A stretch of DNA of 49,408 nucleotides, from assembly GCF_002432125.1 (NCBI RefSeq), contig NZ_DJFS01000067.1:1-49408 (forward strand), given 5' to 3'. The first letter of the stretch is position 1; each line of letters begins with the position of its first letter. Of the stretch, positions 8,152-16,307 are shown one piece after another. Source of the DNA: Brevundimonas sp. UBA5866. Its GTDB lineage: Bacteria > Pseudomonadota > Alphaproteobacteria > Caulobacterales > Caulobacteraceae. The position numbers were made by a program, and so were the translations under genes. A model generated the notes under the pieces. The model had not been told where the DNA came from and ran no database searches. It saw only the letters and a program-made list of their open reading frames with translations.

Positions 8152-9831
8152 ATGACGCGTCCCAACCTGGATCGATTTATCGCCGGATGGCGCGGCCCCG
8201 CGCTGGCTGCCCTGTTGACCCTGATCGCGGGTTTGCCGGGTCTGCTGCTGCTGCCGCCGCTAGACCGTGACGAGGCGCGATTCGCGCAAGCCTCGTCGCA
8301 AATGCTGGAAAGCGGCGACTTCGTTGACATCCGTTATCAGGATCAGCCCCGCTGGAAAAAGCCGGTCGGTATCCACTGGATGCAGGCTGCTGTGGTCGGC
8401 ACGATTTCGGATCCGGCTGACCGGGCCATCCAGCCCTACCGGATACCGTCCCTTCTGGGGGCCATGCTGGCGGCCTGGGCGATCGCATGGCTGTCTGGCG
8501 TGGCCCTGGGCCAACGCGCCGGTTTTCTGGCCGGCGCGATACTGGGTACGACCTTCCTGCTGTCCACCGAAGCCGGTATCGCCAAAACCGATGCCATGCT
8601 GTGCGGGCTGACCACTCTGGCGCTGGCCGCTATGGGGCGGATCTATCTGTCTGTCCGTAACGGGGAAAATACCGAGAGAGCACACAAGCTGTTGTTCTGG
8701 CTGGCCGTCGGACTGTCCATTCTGATCAAGGGCCCCATCGGGCCGATGGTCATACTGCTGACGATGGTATCCCTGTCGATATGGGACCGCGACATTCGCT
8801 GGATCGGCAGATTGGGATGGGGCTGGGGGCTTCCGGTTCTGGCCCTGATCATCGGTCCGTGGGCGATTGCGATAACCATCGCAACCGATGGCGGTTTCTG
8901 GCGGCAGGCGCTGGGCGGCGATCTGGCCCCCAAACTGGTTGGCGCACACGAAAGCCACGGGGCACCGTTCGGCACCTATCTGGCGCTGGCCCCGATACTT
9001 CTTTTCCCGGCCACCCTGCTGCTGCCTGCCGCGGTGGCGACCGCATGGAAGCAACGGCAGGCGTCGATCATCCGCTTTGCCGTTTGCTGGTTGGTACCGG
9101 CATGGCTGGTGTTTGAGCTGGCTCCCACCAAACTGGCGCACTACACCCTGCCGACCTTCGGGGCCCTGGCCATACTCATGGCCGCCGCCTTGACCCAACC
9201 CCTGAGCCGGTTCACCCGCTGGTCCGGTGCCGCACTGGGCCTGCTGGTGGCCGTGGCGATCAGCTTCATAGTTTTGTACGGCCTGACCGAGTTCGGCCGT
9301 TCGACCGCCCAGACATGGGCCAATGTCACCATCGTCTGTCTGGTCATGGCCGCAGCCATCGGTGGCTTCATGCTGGTCAACCGCGCCGCCGTGACCGCCG
9401 TGCTGGCCGCCATATGTTTCGGTGTCATCGGCCATGCGGCCCTGGCCGGTACGCTTCGTCAGCTCAAGCCGCTGTCCGTGGCACCGCAACTGGTCGAGAA
9501 GATGAAGCTCGCCGGCGTCCTTCCGGCACAGGGTCGCCTGCCCGGCCCGATCGCCATTACCGGCTTCCACGAGCCCAGCTTTGTGTTCCTGACGGGCCGC
9601 GAGACCCAGCTGACAGACGGCCAAGGAGCGGCCAAGGCTCTGGCAGAGGGCCGTCCGGTCGTGGTCGAAGCGCGTGACGACCGGGCCTTCCGCACGGCGC
9701 TGGCCGAGTTGGGCGGTTCTGGACGCGCCGTTGGCGAGGTGCGCGGCCACAACTATTCCAACGGCGAGGATGTGCGCCTGACCATCTATTCGCCGATCAC
9801 CAGCGAACCCCAGGATTCCCCCCGTCCATGA
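8152..9831 (+). CDS. ArnT-like family 39 glycosyltransferase
   Basis: Integral-membrane GT-C transferase that uses a polyprenyl-phosphate sugar as donor on the periplasmic side, typically to modify lipid A or another envelope glycan. It is 559 aa, the usual ArnT length, with about a dozen hydrophobic helices and a soluble C-terminal ~130 residues. The first periplasmic loop carries the diagnostic DRDEARFAQ at residues 38-46, followed by QPRWKKPVGIHW. It overlaps the next gene by 4 bases (ATGA) and heads a seven-gene run with the capsule exporter. The acceptor (lipid A, core or capsule) cannot be told from sequence. Confidence 0.88.
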   Translation: MTRPNLDRFIAGWRGPALAALLTLIAGLPGLLLLPPLDRDEARFAQASSQMLESGDFVDIRYQDQPRWKKPVGIHWMQAAVVGTISDPADRAIQPYRIPSLLGAMLAAWAIAWLSGVALGQRAGFLAGAILGTTFLLSTEAGIAKTDAMLCGLTTLALAAMGRIYLSVRNGENTERAHKLLFWLAVGLSILIKGPIGPMVILLTMVSLSIWDRDIRWIGRLGWGWGLPVLALIIGPWAIAITIATDGGFWRQALGGDLAPKLVGAHESHGAPFGTYLALAPILLFPATLLLPAAVATAWKQRQASIIRFAVCWLVPAWLVFELAPTKLAHYTLPTFGALAILMAAALTQPLSRFTRWSGAALGLLVAVAISFIVLYGLTEFGRSTAQTWANVTIVCLVMAAAIGGFMLVNRAAVTAVLAAICFGVIGHAALAGTLRQLKPLSVAPQLVEKMKLAGVLPAQGRLPGPIAITGFHEPSFVFLTGRETQLTDGQGAAKALAEGRPVVVEARDDRAFRTALAELGGSGRAVGEVRGHNYSNGEDVRLTIYSPITSEPQDSPRP

Positions 9832-10751
9832 CCCGTCGTTTCATCGAAATCGTGGAGGTCGGTCCCCGCGACGGCCTTCAGAATGAAAAGACTGTTCTCA
9901 GTCCGGAAATCCGGCTGGAATTCATCCGCAGGCTCGAAGCCGCCGGTGCCCGCCGTATCGAGGCCGTCAGCTTCGTCCATCCCAAATATGTGCCCCAGAT
10001 GGCCGGTGCCGAAGAGGTGATGGCCCAACTGCCCCACCACACGGGCCGCAGCCGCATCGGCCTTGTTCTGAATGGCAAGGGATATGACAGGGCGCTGGGC
10101 ACGGCGGTGGACGAGGTCAATGTCTCGCTGTCTGTCAGCACCGGCTTCGGCCTGAAGAACCAGGGGCTGGCCCCGAAGGAACAGCTTCAGATGCTGGCCG
10201 ACATCGTGGCCGGACGCGCCAATGCCGAAGGTGCGGGCGAGGCTGTGCCGTCCCTGTCGGCGACCCTGTCCTGCGTATGGGGCTGTCCGTTCGATGGAGA
10301 GATTTCGGTAGGCCAGGTCACGGACATGGTCGGGGCTGTGTCCGAACTCGGTCTCAAGGAGATCGCCCTGGCCGATACGATCGGCGTCGCAGACCCGTGG
10401 AGTGTAACCCGCAAGGTCGAGGCCGCACGTCAGGTCGCGGCCGACGCCAAACTCCGCCTGCACTTCCACGATACCCGCAACACCGGGCTGGCCAACGCCT
10501 ATGCCGGTATCGAGGCCGGTGTCGATATTCTGGATGCCTCGGTTGGCGGTATCGGAGGTTGCCCGTTCGCACCGGGCGCGACAGGGAACCTGGCGACCGA
10601 AGATCTCGTTTACGCACTCCACCGCGGCGGGTTTGAAACGGGCTATGATCTGGATGCCCTTATCGAAACCGCTCGCTGGATCGGCAACCACCTCAATCGC
10701 CCCGTTCCCAGTGCGCTTTCGCGTGCCGGTGCGTGGGGCCAACGCGACTGA
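9828..10751 (+). CDS. mvaB: Hydroxymethylglutaryl-CoA lyase (HMGL-like)
   Basis: TIM-barrel enzyme of the DRE-TIM superfamily, expected to cleave HMG-CoA to acetoacetate and acetyl-CoA in leucine breakdown. It has the N-terminal EVGPRDGLQNE block (Arg14, Asp15), HFHDTRNTGLAN with metal-ligand His212 and His214, and the lyase signature DASVGGIGGCPFAPGATGN with catalytic Cys245. At 307 aa it matches the family. It overlaps the ArnT-like gene by 4 bases and is followed 11 bases later by a glycosyltransferase. It is thus embedded in a glycan operon with no other leucine-degradation gene nearby. A changed substrate is possible but every key residue seen is canonical. Confidence 0.88.
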   Translation: MTRRFIEIVEVGPRDGLQNEKTVLSPEIRLEFIRRLEAAGARRIEAVSFVHPKYVPQMAGAEEVMAQLPHHTGRSRIGLVLNGKGYDRALGTAVDEVNVSLSVSTGFGLKNQGLAPKEQLQMLADIVAGRANAEGAGEAVPSLSATLSCVWGCPFDGEISVGQVTDMVGAVSELGLKEIALADTIGVADPWSVTRKVEAARQVAADAKLRLHFHDTRNTGLANAYAGIEAGVDILDASVGGIGGCPFAPGATGNLATEDLVYALHRGGFETGYDLDALIETARWIGNHLNRPVPSALSRAGAWGQRD

Positions 10752-10762
10752 TATCCCGCGCG

Positions 10763-12052
10763 ATGATCACAGCCTGTATCGACGGCTTCAACCTGGCCAT
10801 GCCTCATGGCACCGGCATCGCCACCTATGGCCACACTCTTCTCGAAGGGATCGCCAGCATGGGTGCGCGTGGGCAGGTGCTCTATGGCCCATCCGTCCCG
10901 CGCCAGGAAACGGCGGTGATGGACGAGGTGGCCGTGATCGCCAGCAGCAACCGCTCGGCCAAGGGCGGGTTCAAGCGCGCCATCGGCACCCGTCTAGCCC
11001 GGTTCGGACGCACCGCCCATCCCGTCATTCCCTCGGATCAGGTCATCTGGCCCACGGACGGCATGCGTCGCCCCGCAGCGCACAGCTATTGGCTGGCCCA
11101 GGAAATCTATTACCTCGCCAACCGCGCTTATAGCCAATATGGCACGGTCACACCTGTCCGCTTCGATCCGTCAGGCACGCCCATACCGGTTCCGGATGTC
11201 GTGCACTGGACCTGTCCGCTGCCGCTGCACGCACCGCAGGCCGTCAATATTCTGACGGTGCATGACATCATTCCGCTGAAACTGCCCCACACCACCAAGG
11301 AGCAGAAGCCGGCCTACTATCGACAGCTCATAGCCAGCTGCGAACGGGCCGACCACATTATCTGCGTGTCCGAACACACCAAGCGCGACCTGATGCAGGT
11401 CTGCCTGCTTCCGGAGCAGAAGGTGTCGGTCACCTATCAGCCGGTGATACAGCCCGATATGGGCGACGCAGAAGCCGATGCCGACTGGCTGGCCACCAAC
11501 CTTGGCCTTGAACCGGACGGTTTCTTCCTGTTTTACGGCGCCATCGAGCCCAAGAAAAACCTTGGCCGCATCGTCGAGGCCTATCTGGAAAGCCGCAGCC
11601 AGACACCGCTGGTCATCGTCGGCGGCCGTTCATGGCTGGACGAATATGAAACCGGCCTGTTGAATGGCGTACAGGAGCATGGGCGCAGCCGCATCATCAA
11701 GCTGGACTACATGCCGCGCTCGGTGCTGGACCGCCTGATCCGCACCGCCCGCGCGACACTGTTTCCTTCCCTATATGAAGGTTTCGGTCTTCCGGCGCTG
11801 GAATCTATGGCCGTGGGGACGCCTGTGCTGGCTTCGACGGGTCACGCACTGGAAGAAGTCGTCGGCGAGGCCGGGATTCTTGTCGATCCTTATGATCCCG
11901 ATGCCATTCGCCAGGCCATCACGGCGCTTGATACTGACAACGATTTACGTACACACCTGAAAGTATTGGGACCACGCAGGGCCAATATGTTCTCGGCAGA
12001 GAAATACCAGCAACGACTGGAAACCGTTTATCGCACGGTTGGTTTGCTGTAA
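10763..12052 (+). CDS. Family 4 glycosyltransferase
   Basis: GT-B retaining transferase, probably cytoplasmic and acting on the capsule or another surface glycan. The N-terminus has ITACIDGFNLAMPHGTGIATY, typical of the GT4 group that opens with a DGFNL/DGRNL strand. The C-terminal half contains the donor-binding region FFLFYGAIEPKKNLGRIVEAY and the EX7E motif in LYEGFGLPALESMAVGTPV (Glu339 and Glu347). The frame extends back to a GTG at 10733 inside the lyase gene, but ATG 10763 gives the family start. The exporter gene kpsM follows 35 bases later in the same direction. Confidence 0.88.
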   Translation: MITACIDGFNLAMPHGTGIATYGHTLLEGIASMGARGQVLYGPSVPRQETAVMDEVAVIASSNRSAKGGFKRAIGTRLARFGRTAHPVIPSDQVIWPTDGMRRPAAHSYWLAQEIYYLANRAYSQYGTVTPVRFDPSGTPIPVPDVVHWTCPLPLHAPQAVNILTVHDIIPLKLPHTTKEQKPAYYRQLIASCERADHIICVSEHTKRDLMQVCLLPEQKVSVTYQPVIQPDMGDAEADADWLATNLGLEPDGFFLFYGAIEPKKNLGRIVEAYLESRSQTPLVIVGGRSWLDEYETGLLNGVQEHGRSRIIKLDYMPRSVLDRLIRTARATLFPSLYEGFGLPALESMAVGTPVLASTGHALEEVVGEAGILVDPYDPDAIRQAITALDTDNDLRTHLKVLGPRRANMFSAEKYQQRLETVYRTVGLL

Positions 12053-12087
12053 TCGTGGCGAACTGGAAGTCGAGCACCTAGGGCGAA

Positions 12088-12924
12088 ATGCAACAAGTCC
12101 AAAGCCAGGGGGAGGTCATTCGGAAGCGACGCCGTTCGCCTCTGTACTCTCTCTATCGCAGCACTATAGAGCTTGGCCGTACTCTGTACGCCTTGATCAT
12201 GCGCGAGATGATGACCCGCTATGGCCGCGAAGGTATCGGCTTTTTCTGGCTGATCGCCGAACCACTGGCCTTCTGTCTGGCCGTTATCGCACTGTGGTCG
12301 GCGATCAAGCCCGACTATGAATTCGGTATCCGCGTCGCCCCGTTCACCATGAGCGGCTATATGTGCCTGCTGGTGATCCGACATCTGGTGACGCACTCCC
12401 TGCATGCCCTTCAGGCGAACACCGGACTGTTGTTCCACCGCAAGGTGCGACCGCTGCACATCTATATCTCACGGGCGATTCTGGAGGTTCTGGGCTCTAC
12501 CCTCGCCTTCTTCATCGTCTATGTGCTGCTGCTGGCACTCGGACAGGTTGACCTGCCCAAGGATTGGCTGCTGCTCTATGCGGGCTGGTTCATTCTGGCC
12601 TGGGTTTCATTCGGCTTTGCATTGGTGCTGGCGGCGCTGTCCATCCGCTTCGATGCCGTCGAACGATTGAACAACCTGCTGCTCTACATCATGATCCCGC
12701 TGTCCGGTGCATTCGTCATGGCAGAGTACGTGCCGGTTTCGTATCGCGAATACTTCCTGTACATCCCCTTCCCCCACGCTATTGAAATGGTTCGGGCCGG
12801 TATATGGGGCGAGTTTATCAAAACCCACTACACGCCGTGGTATCCGATTGCCTTCGGCGGTGTGTTGATCCTCATTGGCCTCGCTATGCTGAACATGTTC
12901 AGCAACCACATCGAAACTGAGTGA
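12088..12924 (+). CDS. kpsM: Capsule ABC exporter, permease subunit (KpsM/Wzm type)
   Basis: ABC-2 type inner-membrane permease that, with KpsT, moves lipid-linked polysaccharide across the inner membrane. It is 278 aa with about six hydrophobic helices. The cytoplasmic N-terminal segment LIMREMMTRYGREGIGFFWLIAEPL is characteristic of KpsM/BexB/CtrC proteins, and the C-terminal PFPHAIEMVRAG region also fits. A good ribosome site (TAGGGCG) lies just upstream. The order kpsM-kpsE-kpsT with tight spacing gives one transport unit of the group 2/3 capsule kind. No outer-membrane KpsD/Wza partner is in the window. Confidence 0.9.
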   Translation: MQQVQSQGEVIRKRRRSPLYSLYRSTIELGRTLYALIMREMMTRYGREGIGFFWLIAEPLAFCLAVIALWSAIKPDYEFGIRVAPFTMSGYMCLLVIRHLVTHSLHALQANTGLLFHRKVRPLHIYISRAILEVLGSTLAFFIVYVLLLALGQVDLPKDWLLLYAGWFILAWVSFGFALVLAALSIRFDAVERLNNLLLYIMIPLSGAFVMAEYVPVSYREYFLYIPFPHAIEMVRAGIWGEFIKTHYTPWYPIAFGGVLILIGLAMLNMFSNHIETE

Positions 12925-12927
12925 TGC

Positions 12928-14094
12928 ATGTCTGACCAAGCTGAAATCCGCTTCCTAGAGCCGCTGGATCAGACGCGCGTCCAAAAGCGCAAGGTGCGCT
13001 GGTGGCAAAAGCCTGTTCTGCTGGCTGCGCTGGTCATGGTCGCTCTGCCGACCTTTGCCGCGACCGTCTATTACATGGGCATCGCCAGCGACCGCTATGT
13101 CTCCGAGACGCGGTTTGTCGTGCGCCGCGCCGGACAGACCGGGCCCAACGCCCTTGGCCTTTCCCTGGCCAGCGTAGGCCTGTCGCCGACCTCGACCGAT
13201 GCGTTCATCGTGCATGAATTCACGCGCTCGCGTGCCGGTATCGACTTCCTAAAACAGCGCCACGACCTGTCCAAGATCTTCATCTCGCCCAAGGCCGACC
13301 CGCTCTCGCGCGCCGTCCGTCCGTGGCAGGAAGGTACGGGTGAAGACCTGTACAAGGGCATCCAGCGCTTCATCACTGTCGGTTACGATTCGACCACCGG
13401 CATCAGCACCCTTCGTGTCGAAGCCTTTACTCCCGAAGAAGCGCAGGCCGTGACCCAAAGCCTGCTGCTGGGCGGTGAAAAGGTCGTCAACGACATCAAC
13501 ATCCGCTCTTCGCAGGCGGCTATCCAAGAAGGCGAGCGCACCGTCCGCGAAGCCACCGAACGTCTGACCGCGGCCCAGAACGCCGTCACCAACTTCCGCA
13601 ACCGCGAGCAGATCGTCGATCCGGAACACATGGCCAAGGCCAGCGCCGAACTGCTCGGCGGCCTGATGTCCCAGTTGGCCGGACTGGAGGCGGAACGTCG
13701 CCAGATCGCACGCGAGACGCCGCAGAGCCCGCTGCTGGCACCGCTGGACCGCCGCATTGAATCCTTCCGCCAGCAGATCGATCAGGAACGCACCAAGATC
13801 GCAGGCAACACCAATTCGCTGGCCCCCAAGATCGCCAGCTACGAAGAGTTGGTGTTCGAGCGTGACGCCGCCGCGCGCACCCTGACCGCCGCCAACCAGG
13901 CACTGGAAACCGCCCGTATCGAGGCCCGCCGCCAGCTGCTGTTCCTTGACCGCGTGGTCGAGCCGAACCTGCCGGACGCCTCGACCCAGCCGCGCCGCCT
14001 TCTGTCGATCCTGACGGTCTTCATCACCTCGCTTCTGATCTTCGCCTGTAGCTTCCTGCTGTGGGCAGGTATCCGTGAGCACCGTCACGAATGA
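12928..14094 (+). CDS. kpsE: Capsule export inner-membrane periplasmic adaptor (KpsE type)
   Basis: Polysaccharide co-polymerase-like protein (KpsE/BexC/CtrB) that spans the periplasm and couples the KpsMT transporter to the outer-membrane channel. It has one helix near the N-terminus (PVLLAALVMVALPTFAATV, about residues 28-46), a SDRYVSETRFVVRRAG block typical of the family, a long central coiled coil (about residues 185-330, rich in Gln, Glu and Arg) and a second helix near the C-terminus (LSILTVFITSLLIFACSFLL). The 388-aa length fits. It lies 3 bases after kpsM and overlaps kpsT by 4 bases. Confidence 0.9.
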   Translation: MSDQAEIRFLEPLDQTRVQKRKVRWWQKPVLLAALVMVALPTFAATVYYMGIASDRYVSETRFVVRRAGQTGPNALGLSLASVGLSPTSTDAFIVHEFTRSRAGIDFLKQRHDLSKIFISPKADPLSRAVRPWQEGTGEDLYKGIQRFITVGYDSTTGISTLRVEAFTPEEAQAVTQSLLLGGEKVVNDINIRSSQAAIQEGERTVREATERLTAAQNAVTNFRNREQIVDPEHMAKASAELLGGLMSQLAGLEAERRQIARETPQSPLLAPLDRRIESFRQQIDQERTKIAGNTNSLAPKIASYEELVFERDAAARTLTAANQALETARIEARRQLLFLDRVVEPNLPDASTQPRRLLSILTVFITSLLIFACSFLLWAGIREHRHE

Positions 14095-14777
14095 TGTCTC
14101 TTGCTTCGCAGGACACTGCCGAGCGGCTTGCACTGGATGTGCGGCAGCTCGGTAAGACCTATCCCAACGGACATCGTGTATTCCAGGACCTTAGCTTTGC
14201 TCTGAAGCCGAAGGACCGACTGGCGCTTCTGGGTCGTAACGGTCAGGGTAAATCGACGCTGATCAAGATGCTGGGCGGTGCCCTGATGCCGACCGAAGGC
14301 GTGATCAACTGGGGCTGCACGGCTTCTTGGCCCATCGGCTTCGGCGGCGGGTTTCAGGGCAGCCTGTCCGGCTACGACAACATCCGCTTTCTGGCGCGTC
14401 TGTATAACCGCGACATCGGCGAGACTCTGCATCGCGTGGATTCCTTCGCCGAGCTCGGCGAAAAGCTGAAGGTTCCGGTGCGGCACTATTCATCGGGTAT
14501 GCGCGCGCGTCTGGCCTTTGGCCTGTCGCTGGCGATCGAGTTCGACTGCTACCTGATCGATGAACTGGTCGCGGTGGGTGACAGCCGCTTCCAGCGCAAA
14601 TGTCAGGTCGAACTGTTCGAGCGGCGTCAGGAGCGGACCTTCATCATCGCCTCGCACGATATGCACCTGATCACTTCGCTTTGCGATCGCGCCCTCATCA
14701 TCGAAAGCGGCAAGGCCAAGATGTTCGATGACATCGAGGAAGCCGTAGACGTCTATAGTTGGCTAAGAGCCGCGTAA
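14091..14777 (+). CDS. kpsT: Capsule ABC exporter, ATPase subunit (KpsT type)
   Basis: Cytoplasmic ATPase that powers KpsM. The Walker A is GRNGQGKST (residues 48-56), the ABC signature is YSSGMRARLAFGLSLAI and the Walker B is CYLIDELVAVGD. The shortened signature (SSGM rather than LSGG) is normal for polysaccharide-exporter ATPases. At 228 aa it has the short KpsT/BexA form without the carbohydrate-binding C-terminal domain found on Wzt proteins. The start overlaps kpsE (ATGA), and its stop overlaps the next start (TAATG). Confidence 0.93.
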   Translation: MMSLASQDTAERLALDVRQLGKTYPNGHRVFQDLSFALKPKDRLALLGRNGQGKSTLIKMLGGALMPTEGVINWGCTASWPIGFGGGFQGSLSGYDNIRFLARLYNRDIGETLHRVDSFAELGEKLKVPVRHYSSGMRARLAFGLSLAIEFDCYLIDELVAVGDSRFQRKCQVELFERRQERTFIIASHDMHLITSLCDRALIIESGKAKMFDDIEEAVDVYSWLRAA

Positions 14778-15622
14778 TGAACGCGCTTTCCCCCCTGGTT
14801 TTTGTTCCGGCATCCATGCATTCGGGTGCCATTGTCGAACGCCTGCAGGCCCTGGCGGCCGAGCAGTGTCTCACCGCGGAGTTTGTTGCCGAAAAGGCGA
14901 CCGACGCGCTGGTCGCCGCGCCGACGGCCGATGTCTGCATCTATCAGGATATCGACTTCGACCTGCTGCACCCCGATGCGCGATGGTCCGTGGTCCTGCC
15001 ACGCTCCATGCAAGACCTGATCGCCATCCATAAGCTGTTGCAGCCGGATCAGCCGGACCATTGGGCACTGACCCACGGCTCCGGCGCTGCTGCGGGTGTG
15101 TACTGGCTGCGCGAGCACGGTGCCGCGACCATCCGCTTTGACGACCTGCCGCCCGCAGAAAGCGATTTCGACCTGTCGGCCAGCACCGCCGAACTCGAGC
15201 GCCTGTACGTCCAATGGCCGCTTGAACCGGGTCAGAGCTGGGATTGGCGCGCCCCGCTGATTGCAACATCTCCTGCCTATACGCCCGATCACGAGGGCTG
15301 GGTGAACCTGACAGGACGGGCGCGGCATATTCTGGCCGGTCCGTTCATCTTCCTGATGCCGGGTATATGGAAGATCGAACTGGATCTGGATGTGGACGTT
15401 GAAACCGGCGTGCCGAGACTGGCTTTCCAATGGGGCGGTGCGGCGCTGGAGAAGACGCTTTTCACCACCCTGCTGCGCAAATCGGGGCGCTATCAGGTGT
15501 CGTTGGAAGCCAAGATCACGCGCCCGGATGCGGCCCACTGTATGGTGGCCACCGATGCCGCACAGCTGCAGGGCTTTCTGAGGCTGCGCGATATGAAGCT
15601 GACCTATCTGTCAGCCCTCTGA
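14777..15622 (+). CDS. Unrecognised accessory protein of the capsule operon with C-terminal beta-sandwich
   Basis: 281 aa from ATG 14777, which overlaps the kpsT stop (TAATG); a TTG at 14759 is possible but less likely. I recognise no family. The first ~160 residues look alpha/beta with no sugar-nucleotide motif I can name. The last ~110 residues look all-beta, with the signature AGPFIFLMPGIWKIELDLDVD that resembles YGPYKKLLPGRYSLTLRA in the protein at 19023-19844. No signal peptide or membrane segment is seen. It is the last gene of the exporter operon and is cotranscribed with kpsMET. A role in binding or modifying the polysaccharide is a guess from context. Confidence 0.7.
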   Translation: MNALSPLVFVPASMHSGAIVERLQALAAEQCLTAEFVAEKATDALVAAPTADVCIYQDIDFDLLHPDARWSVVLPRSMQDLIAIHKLLQPDQPDHWALTHGSGAAAGVYWLREHGAATIRFDDLPPAESDFDLSASTAELERLYVQWPLEPGQSWDWRAPLIATSPAYTPDHEGWVNLTGRARHILAGPFIFLMPGIWKIELDLDVDVETGVPRLAFQWGGAALEKTLFTTLLRKSGRYQVSLEAKITRPDAAHCMVATDAAQLQGFLRLRDMKLTYLSAL

Positions 15623-15626
15623 GCGA

Positions 15627-16307
15627 CTAACGACCGCGCAGCCGGGCGTACAGCCGCTCTCCGGAGGCCTTGTCTTCCGACAAATCGGTGATGCTTTGTA
15701 GAGGCGAGCGCTCGCTCTCGACCAGCACATGGTCGATATGCATCCGGTCCTCGTTCATCAGGGCATAGAGGGTGGCCTCGCATCCAAAGCCTCCGGCAAA
15801 CCGCTGCGCCGCATCCCCGTGCATGGAGCGCAGCATGATACAGGCCCGCTCTGCCAGACGGGTCGAGTAGACGGTGGCCGTATCCGGAGCGACCACCGCC
15901 GTCGGAGCAGCCATTCCGCTGACCAGAGCGGCCCGCACCCGTGTCAGGCCATCCGTCCCGCCCGACTGTCCGAAAAAGACGGCGCGGCCATCCTGGAACA
16001 GATAGTGTGGCGCAAGTGTCCACGGGAAGGCCTGCCCGGCTTCAAGCACAAGGAAGAAGCGGTGCGCGGCATGGGCCGACAACCCCAGATCACCTTCACC
16101 GGTGACACCGGTTATGGCGCGCAGGTCCAGACCGCCCGTCTCGACATGCTCCGGCAGCCCATAGGTCAGGCTCACAGACAGACGGTATCCCGCTGCCTGT
16201 GCCGCCCTGAGCGATATCAGGGTCACATCCAGTGCGATATCGGCATCCAGCCCCGCAGGGGCCGGACGCACGAATATCTCAAGCAGGGGCAAGGTCTCAG
16301 CCCGCAT
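15627..16307 (-). CDS. Unrecognised protein, last gene of the minus-strand glycan operon
   Basis: A 226-aa protein with no family I can name. It opens with LPLLEIFVRPAPAGLDADIALDVTLISLRAAQAAGYRL. It contains an Ala/Val-rich middle (RVRAALVSGMAAPTAVVAPDTATVYSTRLAERA) and a Cys-containing GGFGCEATLYALMNEDRMHIDHVLVE segment. There is no signal peptide or membrane helix. Its start overlaps the end of the tandem glycosyltransferase gene by 11 bases, so it is translationally coupled. The convergent capsule operon ends only 4 bases away. Coding is supported by length, codon use and coupling. Confidence 0.65.
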   Translation of the reverse strand: MRAETLPLLEIFVRPAPAGLDADIALDVTLISLRAAQAAGYRLSVSLTYGLPEHVETGGLDLRAITGVTGEGDLGLSAHAAHRFFLVLEAGQAFPWTLAPHYLFQDGRAVFFGQSGGTDGLTRVRAALVSGMAAPTAVVAPDTATVYSTRLAERACIMLRSMHGDAAQRFAGGFGCEATLYALMNEDRMHIDHVLVESERSPLQSITDLSEDKASGERLYARLRGR

